DNA from: Xylocopa sonorina
Lineage: Eukaryota; Arthropoda; Insecta; Hymenoptera; Apidae
Assembly: GCF_050948175.1 (NCBI RefSeq)
Contig: NC_135205.1
Coordinates: 4,997,795-5,061,794 of the forward strand
Direction of reading: 5' to 3'
Length of the DNA: 64,000 nt
How positions within the stretch are numbered: the stretch's first letter is position 1; every line of letters starts with the position of its first letter. The notes under the pieces are model-generated. The model saw nothing but the letters and a program-made list of their open reading frames with translations, was not told the DNA's origin and made no database searches. Positions 46,789-60,200 of this stretch are shown in pieces. Made by a program: the position numbers and the translations under genes.

Positions 46789-48258
46789 TTAGAACGTGGC
46801 GAGAAGCTCGTCCTGTATGCTGGTCGATCTGATAAGCTTTTGCGTGGAGCCCAACAGACTCTCTGTCGCCAGGCTTTGGTGTTCAGACGCTATCTTCGCC
46901 TTCTCCTCGTGGTACTCCTCGTTGTATTCCTTCAGTCTGTTACCCAAGAACACGGCCCTCTCGCGTTTCCTGATCATGAAGTCGGTTGGCTGCAGCCACC
47001 TGTGCTCGAGACACTCCTCGACCAATGGTCTTTTGCTGAAACGGAAAAGGAACGCGTGAGTCGACCGCGTCCACGCGGGTGGTAAAAATAAAACGGACAA
47101 ATATACAAACTGGGGCGCTCGTTTGAAGACCAGCATGAGGAACCTGGTCGCCTCTTGACTCAACTCTTTGTACAGATACTCGAATCTGTACCTCACGAAC
47201 AGAATGTTCTGTCTGGTCTCGTCCGGGTCTTTGCCACGGAACGGCGAGGTACCAGACAGCAGGACGTACATCAGTACACCAAGCATCCAAATGTCCGTCT
47301 GGGGATGAGCTGGTTCCTCGTTGTACACTTCTGGTGCCCTGTACTCCGGATGGCCACCCTTTGGCACTAATTTACCCAATTTGCTAACCAATCTAGCCGA
47401 GCCCATGTCGACCAGCTTCACTTGAACCGATCTGACGCTGGACATTACAATGTTATCAGGCTGAATGTCGAGGTGGCAGTATCCTCGCCAGTGGAGGTAC
47501 TGAAGGCCATCCAGGATCTGCGTGATCGCGATGGCCACGCAATTCTCCGAGTACTCGTGTCTGCTCGCGAAGTACGTCAGGATGTTCGCGCCTTGGAGCT
47601 TCTCCAAGATGAACACCGCGACTGGCGAACCTTGCGCTTTGTACGCCGCCTCGAGCAGAGCTATCCTCTCGTGTCTCAACGAACGAAGCGCCTCGAACTC
47701 TCTGTTCACCTGCTTCTCCGTTTCAGTGTTCAATTCTAGGATTTTAGCGACCACCACGCGATCTGCACTCTTGTCGACAGCCTTCACGACCACGGAGAAT
47801 TCACCTCGACAGATCTCAGAGATGAAGCTGTACTTGCCGCTCAGGTTTGTGTCCGTGGACCACTCGATAGGATGGTCCTCGATCGAGTAATCGATGTGAG
47901 GCTTGTCCTCGTCGAGCACTATTTCCTGGCCTGATTCCGTCAGCTCCTGAAGGTGTCTCATCGCACGAGTGATTTGAACCTTTGGACAACCTGGCAGTCT
48001 GGTCTTGATCACCTTAGAGGGGATACCCTTCTGGCTCCAACCGATTCGATTTCGCGCTGCCAAACGGAAGATGAAGCACGTGTCTTCTTTCAAGTTTCGC
48101 AAGTAGTAAAACTCGTGGTCGATGTTCGAGCCCAGGTCTATCCAGTCGATCGCGTCCGCTTCTTTGTATTGGAGGTTGTAGCACAGCACTGGGGAGTTGC
48201 CGTCGAACTTGGGTTGTTTCCATCGTAAGAGTATCTCCGTGTCCGAGATTTCGTCAGC
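46789..48258 (-). other. Unc-89: Unc-89 FN3-2 and kinase-like domain 2 (last two exons)
   Basis: Residues about 3315-3778. FN3 begins SDTEILLRWKQPKFDGNSP. The kinase fold follows: a Gly loop ICRGEFSVVV (weak; GxGxFGxV partly lost), the ATP-site Lys in VVVAKIL, Glu in REFEAL, a catalytic loop CHLDIQPDNIVM (Asp and Asn kept, HRD Arg now Leu, LKP Lys now Gln), DMG for DFG (KLVDMGSARL), and RAPEVY. The C-lobe ends VEECLEHRWLQ and a short tail runs to ELLATF-stop. A 75-base stopless intron (47036-47110) interrupts the C-lobe; removing it joins FKRAP to HKRPLVEECLEHRWL. Catalytic power is doubtful but not excluded. Confidence 0.92.
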
Positions 48259-51200
48259 CTGAGACAAAAATTATTGCATTCGCGATTGTAAAATCAAGAA
48301 TTTTAAGCTTTTACATAAAAATACAGAGGTTTACTATATTTCTTTTGGTTTGAAGGGTCAATTAACATTCTGTAGGATAAAATCGACGCTAGGATTTCGA
48401 TCGAACTTTTTTTAATTCACGATTTCTCTCGAAGATTCAAATAATCATATATATATTTTGCTTACCTCAGGGGAATCGGGACCAGTGGGAACAAAAGCTT
48501 GTATCATTCTCGTCCTGACCACAGTCTGTCCTAAGCTGTTTCTCGCGACAACCTTGTAGATGCCCACATCGATTTCCTTCGCTGGGCTGAAGCTGAGTAT
48601 AGACCTTCCGTCTTTGTCCTCTGTGATCTTTATTCTGCTATTCTCCTGAACTATTATGTCGTTTCTGTACCACTGAATCATAGGTTTCGGGTTTCCTACA
48701 GCCAGACAAGCCAGCTGAGCGTACTGCCCTTCCTCGATGGGTCTCAGCTGCGGTTTCTCACGGAAGAACGGCATATTTCCCTCTTTCTTCGACTCCAACA
48801 TCGCCTCCGCTTCCGCGTAGCTATCCAATCGAGTTCCCAACTCGTGTTTCAAACGTCTCAACGTGAAGGTGTCCGGTGTGCCGTATCTGTTGATCCTCGC
48901 TCGCCTCTCGTCGTCGATTTCCTCGTCCATGATGTCCGTGAAGCGACGACGTTCTCTTATAATCGGTGTCTGAAGCGAAAAACCATACGATAAAAGTTTC
49001 AATTGTTCAAATTAAACTTTAAACTCGAATGTGATTCAAAATTACCCTCCAATCGAAGCTGTCCTCCGTGATGGTTCGCGAAAATCCAGGACTGCGATTG
49101 CACGCGACCTTCATGTACTCGCGTAGACGCACAGGGAAGTCCGTGTCTCGAAGTTGAAGAAGATAAGTATCAGGTCCATTTTGGTAACTGGAAAATAATT
49201 TATTTTCAATCATTCAAGAGTCTGTTTCCATTGCGTACAGATACTCACTGGCTCTCGCTTCTGATTAGCCCAATCTCAGTGTCGATCGGTTCCCACGTAG
49301 GCGATTGACTGTCCCAGCGTTTAGCTGGAGGTTTCTTCACAGGACTGTACGGTCTATCTTCACCAGGTTCAGGAGTGTACTTGTGCCCAGGTGGATAAAC
49401 CATCCTCGATGGATGCTCGAAAGCTGTTTCCAGTTTGCGTCTGCGGAACCAGGTGCGACAGGAAGCGTTGTTGTACCAATCGCTGCAGACGAATTTTCGT
49501 AATTAAAACACCAAGAAAGATGAAGTTTCCTTTACAATTCAGAACTCCACTTGTTGATAATGTTACTAACCGATATAGTTTGTAATAGTTCTTCAAATTC
49601 TCAGACGGGATCTTGTACAAATCAAGCGGAGATCTGTCAGCGTACGTTAACCAAGGATGAGCCAGGGCAGCAGTGACGTCCATTCTTCTCTCGGAATTGT
49701 ACATCAACAGAGAACGAATGAAATCTTTGGCCTCCTCAGAGATGTTGCTCCAACGATCGTCGAAGTCCCATTTTCCCTCTCTGACTTTCAACAGCGTCTC
49801 CTTGTCGTTGCTACCTCTGAACGGCGAGATACCAGAGAGCAGGATGTACGTGATGATACCAACGGACCACATGTCAGCGGAGAAGGACACTCCTTCCTTG
49901 TTGGTCACTTCTGGCGCGACGAACTCAGGCATACCATAGGACAGCAGCATCAGTTTCGCGTGCGAGATTCTTCTGGCGAGGCCAAAGTCGCAGATCTTCA
50001 GATCGTCGCCGCCTGTGTGCGAGATCAGTAAATCTCCAAGCTGCGAAGAGATTCAATATTTGATTACAGTCTGTTTCAATTAAACATTATTATATATTTC
50101 TATAATCCATTGACATTAGAAAAGAAATTAACCGTTAGACCAAGATGAGCATATTGATTAGAATGCATGTACTCCAATCCCCACAACAGCTGTCTGATGT
50201 AACCAGCAATCTCTGCTTCAGTGTAATATGCTTGTTTGGTCAGATTATCGACCAGTTCGCCACCAGCAGCTCTGTGTATTAGTCAAGGAATATTCTCGAC
50301 TTAACAACCCTCAATTTCAGTTTAGAAAGGAATAAAAAAATATTTCTGACGAAGGATACAGTTCCATGACCAACGTGAGAGATGTGTCAGTCTCGTAAGC
50401 GTCGTGCAGTCGCAGCAGCTTCCTGTGATTCATGTTGTTCATCACGTCTATCTCGTTCAGCATGTACGGCCTGAGCTCTCCCTTTCCGTGCATAACCTTG
50501 GCCGCGTAATTCTTTCCGGTGCTCCTCTCCACCGCGTGGTAAGTGACGCCTTGGGTGCCACGACCAAGCTCGTCGCCCAGGTCGTACATCTCGTCGTACG
50601 TCTTGTCACGTTTGGGTTTGATGTCTGATTTCCTTCTGTACGTTCTGAATCCGTACTCGTGCTCGTTCTCCTCCACGTACAGCATCACGGAACAGGAAAT
50701 ACTTCCAGCAACGTTTCTTGCACTGATGGAGTACAAACCCTCGTCCTTCTTGATGGTATCGCTGATGACTATGACTGACGTGTCTGGTTCCGTGAATTCA
50801 ATCTGAAAAAATGACACACTTCTAAAATTCTGGTTACAGTTGAAATTGAAAATGAAGGTATTTAAATGTGGGAGACTTGTCGATTCGTGTCTGACGAGGG
50901 GATATTTCTTAAGTTACAAACTTTGTGAGGAAAGGTTCAGAAGGTGCTTTTAAAGGTTGATTGTAATTGTTAATATCAACGAACCCTAATTCTCGAAGAC
51001 GTAGTGAGAGGTTTCCAGTCCTTGTACCACTTGATCTCCGGGTAAGGAACTCCAGCGACCCGAGCCATCAACTTGCCAGTCCTCCTGACCATCACGATAG
51101 TCTCCTCAGGCCTCTGCAAGAACGTCGGGTACTCCGCGATCTGCAGGCGAACTCTTTGCCTAGCTTCGCCGTGTTCGTTCGTAGCGACAGCCTCGTACCA

Positions 51201-54200
51201 TCCCTCGTCCCTCTCCAGCATTCTGTTGATGAACAAAGTGGCTTGGCCGTTCCTCGTGTAGCTCTGATCGTATCTACCACCAGACTCGATCAGCTCGTTG
51301 TTGAAGTAGTACGTCATCTTTGGCTTTGGATAGCCGTAGACGAACCAGAACAGGTTGCAATTGTGATTCTTCACGCCGTATTGAGTGTCGTGTTCCTGTC
51401 GAAGGAATCTGGGCGCCTGAGCGTAATTGTCGTGAGGTGGTCTCTCGATATCGAAGTCCTTGGGGAAGTAGGGGCTGGTCTCCGGACGGAAGTCGATGCC
51501 AGGTGGCAGGTAGGGGAAGAATTTTGGTGGATCTGGCTCTAATTTAGCGCGATACGTCTGCGCGAACGGCGATGGATCGCTGATTCCATATTTGTTCTCC
51601 ACGCGGATGCGGAACTTGTAATCTCTGAAGGGCTCCAGGTTGCGGATGTCGCAGACGCAGCTGCGGATGCCTGTGCGGGCAGTGAACCAGTCGCCATCCG
51701 GAAGTTCGCACATTTCTATTTGATAAGTCACTGGAAGTCGATTTCCTATGGGGATGGATGGTTTCCAAGAGAGTGTCAGATGACGATCCATCATTCTGCT
51801 GATGATTGGACGATCGGCTAATGGCAGTGGGACCCCAGATTTCCGATATTTGTCGAAGTCTGCGTATTGGTCGCCCAGAGCTTTCTTTGCCCGTGGTTCC
51901 AATGCTGGTGAAAGATGGTAAATAAAATATTAGAATACAGAGAGTTGCTCTTAAATCAAATACAGTGATATACGCTTACATTCGTAGATCAATTCTGCGC
52001 TGCAAGAATCTTCACCGTGAGGATTCTTTATTTTCAACGTATACTTCCCAGCGTCCAGTACGTCGGTATTGTTTATAGTCAAACGCAACAGACTGCCCTC
52101 TTGGTCCATCCTGATCCTGTCAGTCGGCCATACTTTAGCTCCCTCGAAGAACCATTCGAATTCTGGCTCTGGGATACCAGTGATACAGGCTGTGAACTTG
52201 GCTGGCATTCCCTTGTAAATTTCGAGGTCTCCGATTTTCTTCAGGAACGACGGTGGCTCAGCCTTCTCTAACTTTCCACTGAAAAACGAAAGAGCATGCC
52301 CGTTGAACGACCAACCTTATTCAATGCTACATCGATCAACTTACATCTGGTCGACCACTGCCAAATTGGCAACGCATTCAGCCTCGCCGCCTTTATTAAC
52401 CGCTTTGCACTTGTACGTCCCAGAATCGTCGTAGGTGCAGTCCTTCACGTACAAACAGCACACATCCCCGTCGCGCTTGATCTTGTACTTGTCGTCGTCC
52501 TGCACGATCGGTTTGTCGTTGAAGTACCAGGTGATATCCGGTCGTGGGATGCCAGTGACGCGAGCCAAGAATTTCGCGTCGTGCGTGGGCAATTGTTGGA
52601 GGTCCTTGAACATCTGCAGGAAGTTTGGCGGCTGGAAGATCTTCCTGACGTTCGCCATCGCCTGCGTGGTGTCTTCGCCAAGTGGATTCGATATGCGACA
52701 CTGGTACTCGCCAGCGTCCTTGGCACTGCAAGGATTTATTTCCAATTCCGTCTTCTTTCCATCGCAGGTCACTGTCAAACGATCGGATGGCTCCACGGGA
52801 GCACCGTCCTTGGACCAGTTGACATCTGGGATCGGATTGCCCGTGAAGGACACGGACAAATTCAACGGCTGACCCTCCTCCACGTACACATCTCGCATTG
52901 GATTAACGAAACTGGGTTTCTCCTCTGCAACGTCTGGTTGGAGTTTACCAACGACGCTGATGGTACCTTTGCAAGACGACGTGCCTTCTGTGTTGCCTGC
53001 TATTACTTGATATTCTCCTGCGTCAGCTGGTGTCACTTTGTCGATGACCAACGCTTGCGTTCCATCCGGTAGTTGCACGGTTTTTATGCGTTTTCCGTCA
53101 GGTTTGATCTGGAAACAAAGTTTGTTAAGCGAGTTTGTTCGCGTATATATTAATTCGAAGGACGTACCTCTTCTCCGTCCTTGAACCATTGCAGCTGTGG
53201 CGCTGGTTTGCCTAGAACCTTGACCTCCATCTTCGCTGGGAATCCTTCGACAATAGTCAACGGCTGAAGAGTGGTAACGAACTCTGGTCGTTTCTCTTTC
53301 TCCTCGACTTCGACCTTGGCTGAGCCAGTGGTCTCCCCAAGAGCGTTAGAGACGGTCATCGAGTACGTGCCAGCGTCCTCTGGGCGGACGTAATCGATCC
53401 TCAGACCGATCATACCGTTCGGTTCGTTCATGAAGTATATTTCTTTGCTATGTCGCAATGGTATGCCATCTTTGAACCATTGTACCTGTGGATTTGGGAA
53501 TGCTACCACTTGCGCTTCCAATTTTAACGGTTGTCCCACGATCACCTTGGCGTCTTCCAATGGTTTGCTGAAAGATGGCTTCCTCCTTTGCGCTGCAATC
53601 ATTATTTAATTTATTTATTTTTTATATTTATTAGACAAAAGCAACGATTTTAAACGATTTTAATCGAGAATAACGCTCACGTTTAATAGCCACAGCACAC
53701 AGAGAAGTGAGCTCGCCAGTCGAGTTGCTAAGCACGAGCTTGTAAGCTCCACAGTCCGTTGGTGTCACAGTATCGATCACCAGTCTAGTGGTACCATCCG
53801 GAAGTATCTCGATTTTCACGTGGTCGTCTGGAACGATCAACTCTCCATCCTTGTACCATAGAATCTCAGGCAGGGGACTACCATCGACCTTGGCTTTGAG
53901 CTCCAGCGTGTCACCCTCGTCCACTTCCGCCGATTTTGGCAGAACGTGAGCCAGACTAGGCTTGATCGTTTGCATTGTTAATTCGCAAGCGGTTTGCGCG
54001 CTTCCTTCGATGTTTGTGGCTTGACACCTGATCACGCCAACGTCGCTCGCAGAGAACTTTTTGACAAGATAGCTGCTGTCCACGATACCGTCTATGTGCG
54101 TGCTGATTTCGTGTCGATCGTCCTCAGTGATCACGTTGCCGTCTTTCAGCCAAGTGATCGTTGGCTTAGGAATACCGGTCACGCGGACTTTCAGCTCTAA

Positions 54201-57200
54201 ATTGTCGCGATCTTTGACGTCTACGTTGGTCAGCTCCTTCAGGAAGCTTGGAATTTCGGCTGGAATTGAATTAGAAATTATTTGTTATGTTCTTTTTATA
54301 GATACTTGGATACATTTATTATTGTACGCTAGTATTTTTTTTAAATTGTAAAAGTAGAAAAGAAACTTACTGTGCGGGGTCAAGTTTGCCTCCGTACTCG
54401 CTTCACCTAAATAATTCTTAGCCGCAACCTGATAAGTCCCCTTGTCGTCGACTTCCACTTTCTTGATCTTGAGCCTGAATCTATTATTCCTCTTGTCCTC
54501 CTCGAATTCGAACCTCTCTCCACTTTCCAGCACAGTGCCATCCTTGGTCCACGTGATGTCCGGTTTGGGGTTTCCTTTGATGATCGCCTCCCATGTAAGT
54601 GAGTCGCCGACGTTAGCCACGACATCTTTCAATTCGTCGATTTCAGGAGGCAAAAGAAGATTCAGGAAGGCCTGATCGTAATAACAGATGGTTGCAATTT
54701 TTTTTGCTTAAATCATTGGTTCTAGTGAATTACAATTAATAATAGTCTACTAACGCTACTCTCAGCTTCGCCATATTTGTTCTTCAGTTTCAGCGTGTAC
54801 TCTCCTATGTCCTCCTTCGTGCATTTTGGCACGGTTAAAGTGACCGATGTTTCCGTTAGTTTATCCGATCCTGGTTTATGCTGCACGGTGAACTTCATCC
54901 GACTGTCGTCAGCTGGAATTTCTTCGCCCTTGAAGTACCTTTTTCAAAAATTAATATGAACTCAGAAGATTTCTCGTTAACAATTATTAAAAATAACTAG
55001 GGACCAAGAACGTACCCGATATTGTTCCATAATGAACGAGGCAACAATGACAGAATGAGATTACATTATCGATTATTCGATTTAAAATCAAATTTGAAAC
55101 ATAACTCTCTTTCCAAGTAGTAAGTTTTTAATTAATACATAAAAATGTAATATAATCCATACCATGTCATATCAGGGATAGGATCAGCAGTAAACGAGGC
55201 GCTGAATTTGCTAGACTTTCCTTTGGCCACATCGACATCCTTCAAAGTCTCGATGAACTTGGGCTTCTTAAGATCGTCAATGGTGCCCACGGTTAAGTAA
55301 CCCTCAGACATGTCCTCGCCAAGCTTATTGGAGAACGAGCAGGTGTACACGCCTTCGTCGTCGAGTATGGCTTTCGAGAGTTCCAACGTGAAACGTTCTC
55401 CGGATGTTGTGATTCTGATGCGTTCACCAGTTCGAAGGGGTTTGCCATCCTTGAACCACTTGGCGTCTGCCCTTGGCAAACTTGTCGCGTGGACCTCGAA
55501 GACGACCGATTGGGTCTCGTAGATCGTTTTATCCGTGATGGTCGATTTGATGATGTGAGGTGGCGCTAAGCGAATAATTCGACAATTAATTTTACATCAA
55601 ACGAAAGGGATGGATGATCGTTGAGCGGTCAGATCTAAAGGTTCGTTTCTATTTGCCGTGCATCTAGTGCGTCGTTGCGCTTGCCACGTGCTGCATTGTT
55701 ATTTTATACTTTTAATCGTTCAAATGCTAGACAATTTTATACCACTTATGTAGTGTACGATACTTTCGAACAGTGCTGTCTAGTTTCTCATTGTCTCATC
55801 ATTTAACTAAATAGAAATTGTTTAGCATTTTTAGTAATTGCTTACCTGAACAAAACAGAAGAGGACCTTTCTAACCTGGTTCGATAGATCACTCTTTGTA
55901 CAAGCGGTAAGTGTCTGATTCGAGCTGAGAAGCGTAAACAAAATTTAATTGTATTCCTTTCTATTACAATTTTAGCGCGATCGATTACTTCCAATTAACT
56001 CGTTCGTAAAACAGATACAACTTGAAATGGTACTCGAGAACAATTAAACTTTGTTACGCGCTTCGTCTGGTGTTAACATACACAGGCGAAATACACGATA
56101 TGAACATGACACGTACGATTAACATGAAAGTCGGAACGGGTTACAAAGGAACAGGCAAGAAAAACAAAGTGTCGTGCTTGCGTCGAAGCGAAAGAAGGCT
56201 GCGAACAATCGATGTTAGGACTCCGTCGACCTGCAAGAACGGACGCCGTTCGAGCAGTCGATGGACCGATCCAGTCGTACCTGCGTCTCTAGAGGATTCC
56301 TTCTCAAGAATATCGCCCAACACGCTTCGTTGCTGTTTAACGCGATCAAGAAGAGCCTCGAGCTCTTCGTCGACCTCCTCACCAGGAGGAGCGTCCTTCG
56401 TCGAGCCGTCCCTCGATACAGATCGTTCCAACGTTCTCTTCGACTCCGTCGAGTCCATCCTCTCTACCTTCGAGCTCTGCCTCGACAAGCCACTCTGCGC
56501 GGATCCTCGACGATCCTCCAAACTCGTCTCGACGACCTTCTCCGCGATCGAGTCCACTCGCTCCACTCTCTGCTTCGTCAGTTTGCTCTCCTCGATCGTG
56601 GCTGTCTGTGGTTGCTCCAAATCCATGGTCGACATTCGTCTGACGCTTCCACCGTTCTCGATGACACCAGATTGAGGCTGTTTCACTCTTTCCTCAGTCG
56701 ATTTCTCAGATGGTCTCTCCTCCAGTGATAATTCCTCGATTATGGTTTCTTTGATGAGCGAGCCTCGATAAGGTTTCGAATCGTCGAAGGTCTTTTCGTC
56801 AGCCATGACTCCATTCACGTTTGGTTCTTCGTTTGAGCCATTTACTAGTTTCACATCCTCAGATAAATCGGCGCATTGCATGTCATCTGTGCTGACGTCC
56901 CTCGAAATTGCTTTCAGAGTCGATTCGTCGTCAGAAACGGACACGATCGACACCCCACGGTTTACCTGAAGCTTCGATCGGTTGTCTTCACTGGTTTCTG
57001 AGTATTCTTCGATCAGCACACCGCTCTGAGGCTTCTGGACGGTCTCCTCTTGGACGGTGTAACTGTAGGTGGCGATCTCTTCGACCCCTGGCCCAGTGTC
57101 TGTAGTGTTCGTCTCCTGGCACTCGACTTTAGTCGCGGTCATCTTGCTGATCGTGTGGCTCTCGTCGGGACCTGCGAACGCTCTGGCTGGTCACAATAGC

Positions 57201-60200
57201 TTTTGCTTTCGCTGTTACCTACTCAGAGAGCAGAGACGACCCGTTCTTTGGTCTCCTCTCGTCGAGGCTCTCTCTTTCTGTAGCCACTCGAAAACCACGG
57301 CTGCTTTCCGCTTCGACCGAGGCTCGTGAAAGCTCTGTTCGGTGTGGCGTTATTTGCTTTCGTGGCTGCGGATTTTGTGACATTGGCAATTTAGAAAATC
57401 GATATCGATTCGTGATTTAAGTTTCGAGATAAAGTTTTTATTCTGGAGAACCATTGGTTGTTGAAGATTCTATCAGTCACAAAATCCGCATTTACGACGA
57501 TGATTACATGAGACGTGTAAATAGCGAGACGGTTGTTCAGCGTGTGAGACATTTACCTGTGAGTATAGCTTCGTGGGTCGTCGTGGAGGCCACGGAGATC
57601 GTGATCGTTTCACCCTGGCCGCGCGTTACTTGGACGCTTTGTTTCTCCAGTTTCACTCGACCTGAATTTATCAGACATGTTTTTTGTGCTACGGTTCTAC
57701 CTCTACGATTAATCAGCCGTTACTTAATTTTTAATCAGCCTTGATCGACGAGGCGGCTACTCGTGCGGTTTTAATACCTCGCCCCTCGATCGTGCCAATG
57801 TTACAATGTTAAAGCTCTCATCGTAAGGATCTCGATGAAATGGCAAGAAGATAAAATACGTGCTCCGTGTTAACGGGAAAAAAGAATAAAAATAACGAAG
57901 CTTGCTCGAGTAGTCTGTTCAAACACAAAATTGCGCTAACGTCACTTCTCCAAGTTAAAAATGGGAAAAGAGACTTCTCAAGAGCGAAAAAAAACCCCGG
58001 ATACGTTCGATCGAACGTTTCAAAACTCTTACCAAAATCTTGCGACAGCAATCTAGGATCGTAGGACACAGAGTCTTTAGAGATTTTTCAAGCGTTTCAA
58101 ACCGACGATAAAAGATATTTCTCTCCTGCTATATACGTATGGCTCATACTCTGTTACAATTTGTTACTACAGCGTTATTGGCGATCGTTTCGCTACTTAT
58201 TTTTCTCGACGATCGTTAGGTTACCTTCTGGTCCCGATTCCTCCGCGTGCTGCGTCTTCTTCTCGACTTCCTCTTCCTCGACTTTCTGCGCTTTCGTCTC
58301 CTCTTCCTCGACACTGACCTTCTCGACGGTCTCCTTCTTCAATTCCGTCTTTTCCTCCACGCTCTCCTCCGTTTTCGCTATGGAATTCACACATTTTCGG
58401 AGTGTTTCAGAACAGAGGTGAGTGACACGGGTAATCGCGATGCATGGAACGGTATAGACACAAGTGAACGTGATTAACACATCGGATAGTCAATTTTACA
58501 TGTGTACATATAAATACGTCGTAAGAATGGTTTCAATGGTTTCTTTGATGCTTAACAACAAGAAGAGAGTGAAAGAGGGACACGAGAAGACATGTGTGTA
58601 ATACAGAAACGTTCAAAGAGACAGAGAAAACTGGTTAAAGACACGAAAAAAGAAGGGTTCACGTCAATGTCGGGTCTCTGACGCGATGTAACTTGTATCA
58701 AGATTCGCTCGTGGATCGTTCCGTCCTCCTTTTTAACAGAAAACATAGTTCGCAATGTTTCGAAGGGGAAACCTTGTCAACGATTGTCCGTGAATTTTTA
58801 TGCGAACAAACTGTCACATCGTAGATAAACGGTGAACGATCAACAACAAAACCGAACACGATATCGTACCTTTGCTTCAGTACTTACTGAACGGTGGCAA
58901 AATCGAACGCAGCACGATTCGCTGGCGAGATTCTCAAAAAATGAAACACGTGTAACCGGAAGGGGGCACGTTATACGTTTGGAGGGCTGCTCCATCAGTT
59001 CTTTTTTATTCTGCAAAATTCTACCGTCAATAAAGCTTCATCTCCATCGCCAATTCTCTTCGTTAAAGACTACCAAGAACAGGAAGTGACGGAGCAGCAC
59101 AACAATCGAACCCCTTGGCGCAATAGTTGAGAGAGTGAAATCGTTCGGATCCTTACTCATTACTATGACCTTGCTCTTGCTGGTCACGTAGCCCAGCTCG
59201 TTCTCCGCTCGAACTTCGTAGACACCCCCGTCCTCGCCTTTCACCAGAGTCACCGTCAGGTCGTAGCTCTCCTGTCGATTGCTGTCCCTCGTAATCTTGA
59301 TCCTCGCATCCGTCGAAACTTCCTGGCCATCTTTGTACCATTTCACTTCTGGATCAGGCGTACCAGACACCTCGAAGATCAATTTCAAGGTATCACCCTC
59401 GTTGATCCTCTGGTCAGCCAGCTTCTTCAACAGCTTTGGCCTTGTCTTCACGATCAACGTCGAACTGGTCTTCACCTCGCCAAATTCGTTCTTCAACTTG
59501 CACGTGTACTTCCCGTTTAGTTCACCTTTGACTTCAGTGATGACCAGTTTGCAGAACTCCTCGTCCTGCGTGCGCACGAATTCCTTTCGTTTTTCTGTGA
59601 TCTCCATGTCGCCAATGTACCAGTGGATGCTTGGTGTTGGGCATCCCTCGAAGTCGACCTTGAATTCGACGTTCTTGTCGCCCTCTGTTACCGTCATGTC
59701 GGTCAGTTTCGATCTGAACCGTGGCAGACCTCGTATCTGGTGGATAATAACAGATTAGAATATTTTTGGAAGCACAATTGGTAGATTAAGTGATTGAAAT
59801 ATTAATTTTAACTTGATGAACTAAATACAGAAGGTTAATAGCAAATAATTTCTTTTATAAGTAGTAATTGGAAGATATAAAAATGATATTGTTGTTGCTC
59901 TACTTGCCCTGATTTTGATTTGATCAGACACAGTTCCGTGGTCAGAGGAGACTTCCGCTTTGTAAATTCCTGCCTCCTCACTGGTTATACCCGTGATCCT
60001 CAGGATGAACCGGTTACCCTCTTTAGTAATTTTCACGCGCTCGTCCTCGACAATTAATTCTCCGTCTCTGTACCATTTAATACTAGGCGGCATCACGGAT
60101 TCAACGTCAACGGACAACGTGAGCATCCCGCCTTGGTCGAGGATCACTGGCTCGCCCAGCCTCTTCGTGATCTTTGGTGGACTTAACACTTTCAGCTTCC

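Noticed and set aside
47422..48228. + strand frames over the Unc-89 second kinase
   Set aside because: Shadows of the kinase reading frame on the other strand.
50967..53072. Long + strand open frames opposite Unc-89 (up to 258 codons)
   Set aside because: They have no domain and no coding-type conservation that I can see, and lie exactly antisense to strongly supported Ig, FN3 and kinase exons.
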